A DNA stretch of 64,000 nt from DASVTR01 sp033855775. Its GTDB lineage: Bacteria; Acidobacteriota; Blastocatellia; Pyrinomonadales; Pyrinomonadaceae. Location of the stretch: positions 1-64,000 of the forward strand of contig JAWVFT010000037.1 of assembly GCA_033855775.1 (NCBI GenBank), read 5' to 3'. A model generated the notes under the pieces. The model saw only the letters and a program-made list of their open reading frames with translations. It was not told where the DNA came from and ran no database searches. This document shows positions 17,229 through 26,194 of this stretch, in pieces; positions within the stretch are counted from its first letter, which is position 1; each line of letters opens with the position of its first letter. The position numbers and the translations under genes are program-made.

Positions 17229-17696
17229 TTGTCAAATTCCAAGACTAACAAAACGGCCGACGCGCCCCTGACGGAGACTGCGAAGCCTGGACGCCTGCTG
17301 GCGCTCGACCTTGGGCAGAAGCGCGTGGGACTTGCCATCACAGACGAATTGAGAATCACCATTCGTCAACTGCCCCCGCTGCGCCGCGCCAACTGGAAAC
17401 AACTGGTGCGCACATTGGCTGCGCTGGTCAAAGACTTTGACGCACAATCGCTGGTGATTGGTTTACCGCTCAGCCTGGACGGCGCAGAAAACTCTGCGGC
17501 GCAAGAGGTCAAACGCCAGGCGCGTAACCTTGAACTGTCGCTCGGTCTCCCCGTCTTTCTACAAGACGAACGGCTTACGTCACAGGAGGCCGAAAGCGAG
17601 TTGCGCGCCGCCGGTTATAATCCAGAGCAAGTTCGAGATCGTGTCGACAGCGCGGCGGCGGCCCTGATTCTCAGAGACTATCTGGCGCGCGCGTAA
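17229..17696 (+). CDS. ruvX: Putative pre-16S rRNA nuclease RuvX/YqgF
   Basis: An RNase H-fold protein of about 155 residues; YqgF is implicated in 16S rRNA 5' maturation. Visible signatures are LLALDLGQKRVGLAITDE (first catalytic Asp), SLVIGLPLSLDG, FLQDERLTSQEA (second acidic cluster) and VDSAAAALILRDYL (third Asp). No ATG is available. The promoter position restricts the start to TTG 17211 or TTG 17229; I chose the latter because the former would give an almost leaderless message. mltG follows after 63 bases. Confidence 0.9.
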   Translation: MSNSKTNKTADAPLTETAKPGRLLALDLGQKRVGLAITDELRITIRQLPPLRRANWKQLVRTLAALVKDFDAQSLVIGLPLSLDGAENSAAQEVKRQARNLELSLGLPVFLQDERLTSQEAESELRAAGYNPEQVRDRVDSAAAALILRDYLARA

Positions 17697-17759
17697 AGCT
17701 TTTTCAGTCCGTCAATTTTATACTCTGGCTCGTCATTTTTTGTTCCGTTTGATTTGATT

Positions 17760-18857
17760 ATGAAGCGTAAACGGGTCGCTCTCTTTATCATCATTCTTCT
17801 TTTGGCAGCCGTCGGCGGAACTGCTTACTGGTCTTACAGAGACTTGCATGCGCCCTTGGCTCATCAGAAATCCGCCGAGTATATCGAAATCCCGCGCGGC
17901 TCGACGCCAACCGAGATTGTCAACAAGTTAATCGGCGAAGGCATTATCAGACACAGTTGGCCGCTGCTCGCGTACATCAAGCTGACGGGCGCGGCCTCTC
18001 GCCTCAGAGCCGGAGAGTATCGCTTTCCTTCTCCCATCTCGCCGCTTGGCGTGCTCAGGAAATTGGAAGATGGCGAACAACGTCTCAGTCGTTTTACTGT
18101 CATCGAAGGCTGGACGCGTTGGGACATAGCGGCGGCGATGGCGCGTCTTCCGGAGTTGAAGTTAGAGGATTCCGATGCGGCCCTTGCGCTGATGAATAAT
18201 GTGAGCGACATTCGTGACCTGGACCCTGCGGCTGAGAATCTGGAAGGCTATCTTTATCCAGACACCTACAACTTCCCGCCGGACACGACGGCTCCGCAGA
18301 TGATAGCGGCAATGGTCAAGCGTTTCCGTCAGGAATGGAAACCACAATGGACGGAGCGTGCGCGCGCTCTGAATATGACTCCGCGACAAATCGTGACGAT
18401 TGCTTCGTTGATTGAAACCGAATCCAAGCTGAAAGACGAACGCCCGCTCGCCGCCTCCGTCATCTACAATCGCTTGCAAAAGCAGATGGCCCTCGGCATC
18501 GATTCCTCCATCATCTACGCTTCCAAGCTGGCCGGGAAATGGAAGAACGACGGCAAGGTTTACAAAAGCGACCTCGACCGCCAATCGCCATACAATACGC
18601 GCTTGCGCACGGGACTCCCGCCCGGCCCCATCGCTTCGCCTGGACTGACCGCGCTCGAAGCCGCGCTGAATCCTGCCGCGACGGATTTTCTATACTACGT
18701 GCGTAATCCAGACCGTAATGACGGCGCGCATAATTTTTATAATAACGCGGCTGATTTTGAACGCGGCGTGCAGGCTCTGCGCAACTGGGAGCGTGCGCGC
18801 GATGCTGGCTCTGCGTCAAACTCTTCCAACGCGAATCTGGAAGCTCCGGCTCAATAA
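17760..18857 (+). CDS. mltG: Endolytic transglycosylase MltG
   Basis: About 365 residues, membrane anchored by an N-terminal helix (VALFIIILLLAAVGGTAYW). MltG cleaves nascent glycan strands in the membrane and helps set strand length. A LysM-like subdomain (YIEIPRGSTPTEIVNKL) precedes the YceG core: VTIASLIETESKL contains the catalytic Glu, followed by IYNRLQKQMALGIDSS, SPYNTRLRTGLPPGPI and FLYYVRNPDRNDGAHNF. The start is ATG 17760; TTG 17754 is 6 bases upstream. The ruvX-mltG order resembles the yqgF/yceG neighbourhood of other bacteria. Confidence 0.95.
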   Translation: MKRKRVALFIIILLLAAVGGTAYWSYRDLHAPLAHQKSAEYIEIPRGSTPTEIVNKLIGEGIIRHSWPLLAYIKLTGAASRLRAGEYRFPSPISPLGVLRKLEDGEQRLSRFTVIEGWTRWDIAAAMARLPELKLEDSDAALALMNNVSDIRDLDPAAENLEGYLYPDTYNFPPDTTAPQMIAAMVKRFRQEWKPQWTERARALNMTPRQIVTIASLIETESKLKDERPLAASVIYNRLQKQMALGIDSSIIYASKLAGKWKNDGKVYKSDLDRQSPYNTRLRTGLPPGPIASPGLTALEAALNPAATDFLYYVRNPDRNDGAHNFYNNAADFERGVQALRNWERARDAGSASNSSNANLEAPAQ

Positions 18858-19021
18858 GCCGCTTTGGTCAATCGCGTCTTTCAACTTAGCGAAACTATTG
18901 CTTTCCGGTCGTGGCTCCGGCGCAATGAGCTTGAATTTGCGCACACGTTGATTTATGCTCCGAAGTGTTTCCCAAATCGAAGCGACAATTTCATGGCGTA
19001 ACTTTTCAGAAGGGCTTGGCA

Positions 19022-19657
19022 GTGAAAAAAGCAATCTCCATCATCTTCTTCTTACTCTTGGCGGCTGTCTGCATCAACGCGCAGGAGAAAGGCGTGGACA
19101 CGCAGAGCGGCAACATCCGTGACTCGGGCAACAGCCGCGCGCCTGCAATGAACGGAACGAAGCAGGACAACGGCGCTGGCCGTGGCATGGATTTCGGCAA
19201 GGGGAAGACGCCGACCACGCCGCTGATTCCCAATCCCTATCGCCTGACAGCGCGCCGCGATACGATTATCAAAGCCATCGAAGAGTTAATGCGCGACCGT
19301 AAGCTGATACTGGACACGGCTGCCTCAAAACCGGATGACGGCATCCTGATTAGCCAGCCTTTCATCTTCAGCAAAGGCGCCGTCGTAACGGAATCCGAGT
19401 TGAACCGCTACGCCCAGTTGCCGAACGCTACTTCTCGCGGGTGGACGCGCGGTCGCTACACTTACATCATCGAAGTCCAGCCGATTGACGGCGTTAACAC
19501 CAACGTCTCCGTGAACGTCAAGTTGGAGGGCCGAACCGATGGAGTCTCCGGCGCCGAATGGGTCACTTTGCGTAGCAACGGCACAGCCGAGCAGGAGTTA
19601 TTGAGCGCCTTGATTGAAAGCGTGACGGGCGCGCCGCCGCCGGGACGCACACCATAA
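19022..19657 (+). CDS. Secreted protein of unknown function
   Basis: 211 residues. GTG 19022 is preceded by AGAAGG at 8 bases and starts a clear signal peptide (KKAISIIFFLLLAAVCINAQ). The mature part has a Gly/Asn-rich linker of about 50 residues, then a domain with RDTIIKAIEELMRDRKLILD, GILISQPFIFSKG and a beta stretch TYIIEVQPIDGVNTNVSVNV. This helix-then-sheet arrangement looks like a small periplasmic domain, but I do not recognise the family. The two following plus-strand genes also encode envelope proteins of unknown role. Confidence 0.78.
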   Translation: MKKAISIIFFLLLAAVCINAQEKGVDTQSGNIRDSGNSRAPAMNGTKQDNGAGRGMDFGKGKTPTTPLIPNPYRLTARRDTIIKAIEELMRDRKLILDTAASKPDDGILISQPFIFSKGAVVTESELNRYAQLPNATSRGWTRGRYTYIIEVQPIDGVNTNVSVNVKLEGRTDGVSGAEWVTLRSNGTAEQELLSALIESVTGAPPPGRTP

Positions 19658-19682
19658 TCAGACATCGAACTTGCGCTTTTGC

Positions 19683-19714
19683 GGAATGACGCTTCAGACT
19701 TGCGGCGTCATTCC
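19683..19714 (+). terminator. Hairpin with perfect 10-base-pair stem
   Basis: GGAATGACGC (19683-19692) and GCGTCATTCC (19705-19714) flank a 12-base loop, 26 bases after the preceding stop. There is no long T-tract, so intrinsic termination is only likely, not certain. The hairpin covers the in-frame ATG at 19686, which argues that the next gene starts farther downstream. Confidence 0.55.
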
Positions 19715-19775
19715 TGTCAACAATTTGCCTCCCCATCCCTCAGAATTATCTTTAACTCCCGGCGAATTACATCAG

Positions 19776-20417
19776 ATGAATATCTTGGGAAATTTGAATG
19801 AACCCGGGCAGGATTTTCAACGCCCCGCCCCTGAGCCAAAGCGACGCACGGCGCCCGCTTCAATTATAGCTGCGTGCTTGCTGCTCGGCGCGCTCATCAC
19901 AATCGGCTACCTGCTCTTCTTTCGCAACGCAGAGCAGCAAGCGACGCGGCAGGAGCAGAGACAGAGTGACACGCCTGCGGCTGTCGCAACGGAGGCTCAA
20001 ATTTTTGAAGACGAGCCGATTCTCAAAGACTCGAAGGCCGTCATCGGCGGCACTGTGCGTAATCTGTCGCGTGAATCGCTTAACAATCTTTCGCTTGACA
20101 TCGAGTTGAAAAGGCGTTCGGATGGAAGCACAGAGGTTCGCGCCGTCCCGGTCGAGCCAAAAACAATCGCTCCCGGCGCGGAGGGCAAATATTCTTTCCA
20201 GATTGCGCGACAGGAATTTAGTGGGACGCAGATTAAGCGTTTGAAGAGTTCCAACCGCCCGGCCTTGATAGCTTTTAAGACTGCGCCCGGCGCGCGCCGT
20301 CCCAAAGAATTGCCGACAGAGCCGCCGACGCGAGTCGTCACAATTGAGCGTCCTTCGCCTAGACCGTCAGGCGAGGAATTTATCAACACGCCGGACACTC
20401 CCACCAGAGTCCCATAA
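19776..20417 (+). CDS. Single-pass membrane protein with FxLYD-like beta domain
   Basis: About 213 residues from ATG 19776. A short proline-rich cytoplasmic part leads to one membrane helix (ASIIAACLLLGALITIGYLLFF), then an outside domain: ILKDSKAVIGGTVRNLS, NLSLDIELKRRSDGS and IAPGAEGKYSF. That strand order and the G-T-V-R-N element resemble FxLYD/DUF3426-type domains; the assignment is tentative. The tail is Pro/Arg-rich. ATG 19686 and TTG 19671 are also in frame, but the hairpin at 19683-19714 makes them less likely. Function unknown. Confidence 0.72.
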   Translation: MNILGNLNEPGQDFQRPAPEPKRRTAPASIIAACLLLGALITIGYLLFFRNAEQQATRQEQRQSDTPAAVATEAQIFEDEPILKDSKAVIGGTVRNLSRESLNNLSLDIELKRRSDGSTEVRAVPVEPKTIAPGAEGKYSFQIARQEFSGTQIKRLKSSNRPALIAFKTAPGARRPKELPTEPPTRVVTIERPSPRPSGEEFINTPDTPTRVP

Positions 20418-20871
20418 GATAAACCTTGCAGCCAGCAGATTTTTCATCTGATGTGATTGATTGAAGAGCGCGCGAGCAAGCTTCTCGACTGAACGCTCAT
20501 GTTCTGCGTCAAGTGTCGGCATGACGACAGACTTAACGTTATTCTTTTACCGTTCACACTCTTTTCTTGCAAGCTCTGTGTTTATGATTTATCCACTGAA
20601 CTCTCCTTTGCTTAGTCAACGAAACTTCAGACGAGAGCAAGAGTCTCCGAGAGCGGCTTAGTCTTGCGTGAAGGAGAGCCGTTAGGCTTAATTGCTCGCC
20701 TGTCTCTCTTCCGATATTCCATCTTCGCGGCTGGACGAAGACAACCTATCATCGGCTCGTGAACGTCAGAGCAACGCTGCTGCTTTTACTTGCTGACTGA
20801 AAACGGTTTCGCTAATATTTGAAGCGAAGATGAAACTCCATGTCTTTCCAACTTCGTCAATTGGTCGGGTG
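20418..20871. other. Non-coding spacer of about 450 bases
   Basis: No frame here has a ribosome binding site or family resemblance. The GC content falls below that of the neighbouring genes. I see no tRNA, terminator or clear promoter. The regulatory region for the two-gene unit at 20872-22385 must lie here. Confidence 0.45.
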
Positions 20872-21441
20872 ATGCCAATGAGGTTTCGTGTTCCAGCCTG
20901 CTTTTGTCTGTTGGTTCTCTGGTGCGTTGCGGCGGCGGCTCAAAGCAACCCGCCGAGAAACCCAATTCTCGGAGCCGACCGCTCCGGGTCAGGTTCCGAT
21001 TCCGCAATCATGACAGGGACGCCGGAGGCCGAGATGAAGGCGCGGCGGGATATCAAGTTTCTGGAAAAAGAACGCAGGGAGAATCTGGACCGCGCGCGCG
21101 AAGCAGCGCAACTTGGCACGGAAATTCGTGACTCCTTTCTCAAGAACCAAACGCTGAGCCGCACGGAGATTAAGAAGTTGGAGCGCCTGGAAAAGCTCAC
21201 GCGCAAGATTCGTGAAGAAGCCGGTGGCTCTGACAGCGATGTGGTGATTGAGAATCCGCCGCGTCAGCTTGAAGCGGCGGTGGGACGGATGGCGGATATC
21301 TCCGAAGAGATGCGCAAGGGAGTGGAAAAGACTCCGCGCCAGGTCATCTCCGCTTCGGTCATCGAGCGCACCAACGAACTGCTTGAAATTATTCACTTCG
21401 CCCGCGCCTTTGTGCGTCAGCTCGACCAATCGGCCAAATGA
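20872..21441 (+). CDS. Secreted, largely helical protein of unknown function
   Basis: About 189 residues with a signal peptide (FRVPACFCLLVLWCVAAAAQ). The mature protein is dominated by charged helices: RRDIKFLEKERRENLDRARE, LSRTEIKKLERLEKLTRKIR and LEAAVGRMADISEEMRKGV, consistent with a coiled-coil or helical bundle. No family recognised. The stop overlaps the start of the VWFA gene (ATGA), so the two are coupled and probably act together outside the inner membrane. ATG 20830, 20872 and 20878 are all possible starts; I chose 20872 because it gives the best signal peptide. Confidence 0.72.
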   Translation: MPMRFRVPACFCLLVLWCVAAAAQSNPPRNPILGADRSGSGSDSAIMTGTPEAEMKARRDIKFLEKERRENLDRAREAAQLGTEIRDSFLKNQTLSRTEIKKLERLEKLTRKIREEAGGSDSDVVIENPPRQLEAAVGRMADISEEMRKGVEKTPRQVISASVIERTNELLEIIHFARAFVRQLDQSAK

Positions 21442-22385
21442 GAACTCTCTCTCAAGACCCGTCGCATCCGCACGCATGCTTGCTTGCCCGTCTGCTCTTA
21501 GCCCTCTGCGTCCTTCTGCTTCCCTTTCATGCGACGGCGCAGCAGTCACAGGATGACGATGACGTAGTTCGGATTAACAGCGATTTGGTAGTGATGAACG
21601 TGACGGTCGTAGATGCGCAGGGCAAGTATGTGCATGGCTTGCGCCGCGCCGATTTCAAGATACTTGAGGACGGCAAAGAGCAGCCGGCAGATATTATCTC
21701 GACCTTCAGCGTCGAGGAGACGCCGTTTGCCGCCGCCGTCCTGCTGGACACTTCCGGCAGCATGGAGAGCCGCATGTCTTTAGCCCGCTCGGCGGCGATT
21801 CGCTTTCTGGATGGACTGCGACCCGATGACGTTGCGGCTGTTTATAAGTTTGACGCAGAGATTGAACGGATACAGGATTTCTCGCCGAGCCGCGACCTGG
21901 CTCCGCTGGCATACGGGCTGCGCGCGAATGGACAGACCGCGTTATACGACGCGATGACGCGCGCCGCTCATGACCTCAACGAACGACCTGAGAAGAGACG
22001 GGCTATCGTCGTTCTCTCCGATGGGATGGACACGCGCAGTTCGGCTTCAATCGAGAAAGCCCTCAATCAAGCTCTCGCCGCGCAGGCGACGATTTATACG
22101 GTTGATATGTCCGCCGGAATCGGGCCGAATCCCGGCGGGCAGCAGAATGTCGCAGTGTTGAAGAATTTTGCCGCGAAGAGCGGCGGGCGTTTTATCTCAA
22201 CGCCGGGCGGGCAAGCTTTACGTGAAGCCTTCGCCGGCATCGCAGAAGAGTTGAGCAATCAATACACCATCGGCTATCGTCCCACCAATCGAGTGCGTGA
22301 CGGCAAATGGCGCGCGCTCGAAGTCAAGCTATCGCGCCCGGAACTGACGGCCCGCACACGCAAAGGCTATCGCGCTCCCAAATAA
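21438..22385 (+). CDS. Secreted VWFA-related protein (acidobacterial type), second copy
   Basis: 315 residues with a signal peptide ending HATAQQ, a short beta domain (VVRINSDLVVMNVTVVDAQG; RRADFKILEDGKEQ) and a VWFA domain. The MIDAS motif is intact: AVLLDTSGS with IVVLSDGMD further on. The C-terminus NQYTIGYRPTN and the terminal ARTRKGYRAPK parallel the paralogue at 3436-4515. It is translationally coupled to the helical secreted protein upstream. Partner binding through the metal site is the family expectation; the partner is unknown. Confidence 0.92.
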   Translation: MRTLSQDPSHPHACLLARLLLALCVLLLPFHATAQQSQDDDDVVRINSDLVVMNVTVVDAQGKYVHGLRRADFKILEDGKEQPADIISTFSVEETPFAAAVLLDTSGSMESRMSLARSAAIRFLDGLRPDDVAAVYKFDAEIERIQDFSPSRDLAPLAYGLRANGQTALYDAMTRAAHDLNERPEKRRAIVVLSDGMDTRSSASIEKALNQALAAQATIYTVDMSAGIGPNPGGQQNVAVLKNFAAKSGGRFISTPGGQALREAFAGIAEELSNQYTIGYRPTNRVRDGKWRALEVKLSRPELTARTRKGYRAPK

Positions 22386-22450
22386 CCGACGCTTCGACCG
22401 AGAGCTTTCAGCAGCTTTGTTAAGTTGAGCGCCGAGCCGTGCCTTAAGAC

Positions 22451-23587
22451 TCAAAGGCTCGTTTGATTACGCGATTTTTCTTGCTGGCGTTCGAGCGCGA
22501 GTTCAATCAGGCGGTCGAATATCTGCGTGAAGGAGAGGCCGCTGGCCCGCCACATTTTAGGAAAGCCGGAGACATCCGTGAGGCCCGGCATCGTATTCAA
22601 CTCGTTGATGAGCAGCTCGCCGGTATCGCGGCACAGGAAAAAGTCTACGCGCGACAGTCCGGCGCAATCGAGAGCCTTGAAGGCGCGCGTCGCCAAGCTT
22701 TGAAGACGCTTCATCAAGGCTTTCGTGAGCGGAGCGGGAACGACGAATTCGACGTGGCCCGTGTTCGAATATTTCTCTGTATAGTCAAGGAAAGAGGCGG
22801 ACCGGTCTTTCAATATATACTCGCCGGGAAGGCTCGCTTCCGGCTCGTCGTTGCCCATCACGGCGCATTCAATCTCGCGCGCATCAAGCCCTTCTTCGAC
22901 GATAATCTTCCGGTCATAACGCGCGGCCAGTTCGATAGCTTGCGCTAGCGATTTCTTATCCGTCGCTCTTGAAATGCCGACCGAAGAGCCAAGGTTGGCG
23001 GGCTTGATAAAACAGGGAAACTTAATCTCGCGCATGACGCGCCGCTCGACCGTCGCAGCGTCGCGCTCCCACTCTGAGCGCAGGAACCACACGTAACGAC
23101 ACAGAGGCAGTCCGGCGTCGCGGAAGAGAGCCTTCATGGCGACTTTATCCATCCCGCAAGATGAAGCCAGCACGCCGCACCCGACGTAAGGCAAGCCGGA
23201 CATCTCCAGCCAACCTTGTATCGTTCCGTCCTCGCCGTACGTCCCGTGCAGAATTGGGAAGACGACATCCAGCAGTTTCCCGTCCGTCCGCTGGTCGCCA
23301 CCGCGTTCAGAAATGAAGCCCGGATGCGCCGGGTCGCCGATGATGCTCAAAGTCTCGCTGGCCCTGGCGACAGCTTTTTCTGAGAGCAGACGTTGCGACT
23401 GCGCGGGCAGCAGGGCCACCGCATCGGCAGGGCCGAGCCACTTCCCTTCCTTCGTAATCGCGATTGGAATCACGTCATACTTCGAGCGGTCTAAAGCTTC
23501 GAGGACGGAATGAGCCGAACGCAAAGAGACTTCGTGCTCACCGGAGCGACCGCCGAAAATCACGCCAACACGTAGTTTGCTCGCCAT
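22451..23587 (-). CDS. ddl: D-alanine--D-alanine ligase
   Basis: About 378 residues of the ATP-grasp Ddl family, which makes the D-Ala-D-Ala dipeptide for peptidoglycan. Landmarks: VGVIFGGRSGEHEVSL at the start, HGTYGEDGTIQGWLEMSGLPYVG, FIKPANLGSSVGISR, and near the end VDFFLCRDTGELLINELNTMPGLT with metal ligands. An insertion compared with short DdlB proteins makes it resemble DdlA/VanA-length enzymes. The start is ATG 23587 (MASKLRVG); the open frame upstream is spacer. Convergent with the VWFA gene and downstream of arginase. Confidence 0.95.
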   Translation of the reverse strand: MASKLRVGVIFGGRSGEHEVSLRSAHSVLEALDRSKYDVIPIAITKEGKWLGPADAVALLPAQSQRLLSEKAVARASETLSIIGDPAHPGFISERGGDQRTDGKLLDVVFPILHGTYGEDGTIQGWLEMSGLPYVGCGVLASSCGMDKVAMKALFRDAGLPLCRYVWFLRSEWERDAATVERRVMREIKFPCFIKPANLGSSVGISRATDKKSLAQAIELAARYDRKIIVEEGLDAREIECAVMGNDEPEASLPGEYILKDRSASFLDYTEKYSNTGHVEFVVPAPLTKALMKRLQSLATRAFKALDCAGLSRVDFFLCRDTGELLINELNTMPGLTDVSGFPKMWRASGLSFTQIFDRLIELALERQQEKSRNQTSL

Positions 23588-23614
23588 AAAAAAAGTCTGT
23601 AATCCGAGAGTCAG

Positions 23615-23685
23615 CAGCCGGAAGTTCGGAAATCGGGAGTCATAAGTAATTTTTGGCTTGACCCATGATTCCAAAACTCCGGCTG
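23615..23685. repeat. Inverted repeat filling the arginase-ddl spacer
   Basis: CAGCCGGAAGTT (23615-23626) pairs with AACTCCGGCTG (23675-23685) apart from one bulged base. One arm lies next to the arginase stop. It belongs to the set of hairpin spacers seen along this minus-strand run. Confidence 0.5.
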
Positions 23686-23689
23686 ATAG

Positions 23690-24658
23690 TTAAAGAATAA
23701 TTTTACCGAGCGCAGAGAGAATCAGTTCGACGCCGAGTTCAGCGGTGCGGTTGTTGATGTCGAGCGCGGTGTTAATCTCGACGACTTCGAGCGAGCGCAT
23801 CCCGCCTGCTTCGGCAATCTTTTCCATCGCCAGATGCGACTCGCGGTAAGTCATGCCGCCGCGCACGAGCGTGCCGGAACCCGGAGCGTCGCCGGGGTCT
23901 AGGGCATCTATGTCGAACGTCACGCAGTAGCCTGCGGGCGCGCGGGCGGCGATAGCAATCGCGTCATCCATGCAGGCCGCGATGCCGCGTTCGTCTATCT
24001 CGCGCATCGTGAAAAAGCGTATGCCGAGTTGACGAATCAGTTCGCGTTCGCCCTGGTCCAGTTCGCGCGCTCCGATGTGCGCGCAGAATTTTGGGTCGAG
24101 TTTGGGAGCGAAGCCGGCGATGCCGGTCAACTCCTGCGCGCCGTGGCCGAGCAGCGTGGCGAGCGGCATGCCGTGAATATTGCCGGAGGGCGAAGTCTCA
24201 GGCGTGTTCATGTCGGCGTGCGCGTCGAACCAGATGAGCCCGACTTGTTCATCGCGTTCGCGGTAGAAGGACGAGACGCCTGCAATCGAGCCGATGGCGA
24301 TGGAGTGGTCGCCGCCGAGCGTCAGCGGAATTTCTCCGGCTCGCAAAACGTTGTAAACTTCCGTGGCCAAGTCTTCGCAGGCGCGGCTAATCTCGCGCAG
24401 ATACTTCGGCTTCTCAGTTGATTCTATAAGAGATTCGGGGCGCGTGATGCGCATGTCCCCGAGGTCGCGGACTTCATAGCCGAGTTGAGCGATGCGCTGG
24501 TTGAGGCGCGCGACGCGCAGGGCAGCCGGGCCGATGTCAACGCCCGCGAGGCTGCTGCCGAAACCGAGCGGCACGCCGAGAATGCTGACGCGCCGGCCCA
24601 CGCCGGGGCGGTCTGACGGCAAGTTGTTCGGCTCTGTTGCGATTAAAGTCTCACTCAT
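23690..24658 (-). CDS. rocF: Arginase
   Basis: About 322 residues of the ureohydrolase family. Manganese-binding motifs are complete: LTLGGDHSIAIGS, WFDAHADMNT and TFDIDALDPGDAPGSGT. The N-terminal ILGVPLGFGSSLAGVDIGP and the ELGVELILSALGK end are typical of arginase rather than agmatinase, so arginine to ornithine plus urea is most likely; formimidoylglutamase is a weaker alternative. No urease or ornithine genes are visible nearby. ATG 24658 is used; a TTG 9 bases upstream only adds three residues. Confidence 0.9.
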   Translation of the reverse strand: MSETLIATEPNNLPSDRPGVGRRVSILGVPLGFGSSLAGVDIGPAALRVARLNQRIAQLGYEVRDLGDMRITRPESLIESTEKPKYLREISRACEDLATEVYNVLRAGEIPLTLGGDHSIAIGSIAGVSSFYRERDEQVGLIWFDAHADMNTPETSPSGNIHGMPLATLLGHGAQELTGIAGFAPKLDPKFCAHIGARELDQGERELIRQLGIRFFTMREIDERGIAACMDDAIAIAARAPAGYCVTFDIDALDPGDAPGSGTLVRGGMTYRESHLAMEKIAEAGGMRSLEVVEINTALDINNRTAELGVELILSALGKIIL

Positions 24659-24685
24659 AAAGAACAATTTGAAGAAGCGTGATTT

Positions 24686-25627
24686 CTAATTTCCGAGGTT
24701 GACGTTAAAGCCGCTGCCGCCGCCTGATTGCGTGGGGAAGAAAGGCTTCAGGAGTCCGGCGAACGCCTGTAGGTTTCGCGTTTGAATTAATAGCTCGCCG
24801 GGGCCTGTGAACTCCGAGACGATGCCTTCGCCGCTCATCATGCTGCGGAAGAATCCGGCGGCGGCCTTGCGCAGAGTGTACTGCGTAGAGCCTTCCCATG
24901 CGACCAGATGGCCCGTGTCAACAACGTAACGCTCGCCCGGCGCGAGGCGCTTGCGATGAATCGCGCCGAAGGATGAGAGCAACAGCAAGCCCGTGCCGCT
25001 CACCTGTAGGACGAACAAGCCTTCGCCGCCGAAGAAGGATTTCGCCCCGCCCCACTTCGTATCCACTATCAATCCGGCGTCGCCCGCCAGATATGAACTG
25101 GACTGAACGTAGAACATTTGATTTCGCAACTCAAGCCCTGCGATGTCGCCCGGAGCGCCGGGAGCAAAGCAGACTTCGCCCGGCCCGCCGCGCGCCGTGA
25201 AGGTCGAGACGAAGGCCGACTCGCCGCCCGCCGCGCGCTTGATGGCTCCGAATAGCCCGCCCTTCATCTGTGATTGCAGTTCGACGTTGGCGGACATCGC
25301 CACCATCGCTCCCGCCTCGGCTTGAATCGCTTGCTCCGGTTGCAGGCTGATGATAGCCAGCGAGAACGAAGGTTGATGTTGAATTTCCCAAACGAAGCCC
25401 TGCCCCTGGCCGCGCGCGTCCGTGTCAAGGTTGATGCCTTGCCCTCCTGCAAACGGCGGCGGCGGCTGTGGCGATGACGGCGGCGGCGGCTGTAAGGGTG
25501 GCGGCGTCGGAGCATAACCTGCGGGCGGCGGCGCGCTGACGGGCGGCGCGTCCTGTAGACGATAGCCGCAGCCGCCGCAAAATTTCGCGCCCGGCTTGAG
25601 CATCGCCCCGCATTGAGGGCAGTTCAT
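24686..25627 (-). CDS. AIM24/TIGR00266-like protein with N-terminal zinc ribbon and proline-rich linker
   Basis: 313 residues in three parts. Residues 1-25 form a zinc ribbon with two CxxC pairs (CPQCG, CGGCG). Residues 26-65 are a linker of prolines with glutamines. The rest is an AIM24-type beta-helix: AIQAEAGAMVAMSANVE, GESAFVSTFTA, GEVCFAPGAPGDI, LLLLSSFGAIHRKRLAPGE and ELLIQTRN. The function of bacterial AIM24-like proteins is not established. Its ATG overlaps the stop of the LOG-like gene (ATGA), so both are made together. Confidence 0.85.
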   Translation of the reverse strand: MNCPQCGAMLKPGAKFCGGCGYRLQDAPPVSAPPPAGYAPTPPPLQPPPPSSPQPPPPFAGGQGINLDTDARGQGQGFVWEIQHQPSFSLAIISLQPEQAIQAEAGAMVAMSANVELQSQMKGGLFGAIKRAAGGESAFVSTFTARGGPGEVCFAPGAPGDIAGLELRNQMFYVQSSSYLAGDAGLIVDTKWGGAKSFFGGEGLFVLQVSGTGLLLLSSFGAIHRKRLAPGERYVVDTGHLVAWEGSTQYTLRKAAAGFFRSMMSGEGIVSEFTGPGELLIQTRNLQAFAGLLKPFFPTQSGGGSGFNVNLGN

Positions 25628-26175
25628 AAAATCACTCCTTGCGATTTTTGTTGGATAAGCGCGACGGCCTCTTCGGGCGTCTGCGCGAAGTCCAGCACCG
25701 CGACATCCTTGTCACTGACGACCAGATGCTCGCGCCAAGTGGCGACCACGGGCGGCCAGCAATCACCGAGCAGGACGAGCGGGCGCGGCGGTATGACGCG
25801 CGTTTGCAGTTTATTCCAGACGAGCGAGACTTCCGTCACCGTCCCCATGCCGCCGCGCAGAGCGATGAAGCCGACCGAGCGCGTAATCAATTGCTGCAAG
25901 CGTTCATAGAAATGTTCGGTCGCCACTTTGTCCGTGAGGAAGCGGTTCGGTTCGGCCTTGAACTGGTTCATCACGATGCCGAGCACGCGCCCGCCCTTCT
26001 CGCGCGCCCCACGGCTCGCGGCCTCCATCACGCCAAGGTAGCCGCCCGTGCAAATCGTGTAGCCCGACTCGGCCAGCAGTTCGCCGACGCGATGCGCCTG
26101 CTCATACTCGCTACAATGTTCGTCGCAACGTGACCCGCCGAAGATAGTCACGATTCTTTCATGTGTCTCGCTCAT
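25624..26175 (-). CDS. LOG-like nucleotide 5'-monophosphate phosphoribohydrolase (TIGR00725/00730 type)
   Basis: About 183 residues with a Rossmann-like fold. The family motif is present as LRGGMGTVTEVSLVW, together with VTIFGGSRCDE at the start and ICTGGYLGVMEAASRGA. Related LOG enzymes split nucleoside 5'-monophosphates into base and ribose phosphate; others lack a known activity. ATG 26175 and GTG 26184 are both possible starts. The stop overlaps the AIM24-like gene's start. The substrate cannot be inferred from neighbours. Confidence 0.86.
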   Translation of the reverse strand: MSETHERIVTIFGGSRCDEHCSEYEQAHRVGELLAESGYTICTGGYLGVMEAASRGAREKGGRVLGIVMNQFKAEPNRFLTDKVATEHFYERLQQLITRSVGFIALRGGMGTVTEVSLVWNKLQTRVIPPRPLVLLGDCWPPVVATWREHLVVSDKDVAVLDFAQTPEEAVALIQQKSQGVIL

Positions 26176-26194
26176 AATAGCCACGCAGGTTGAG

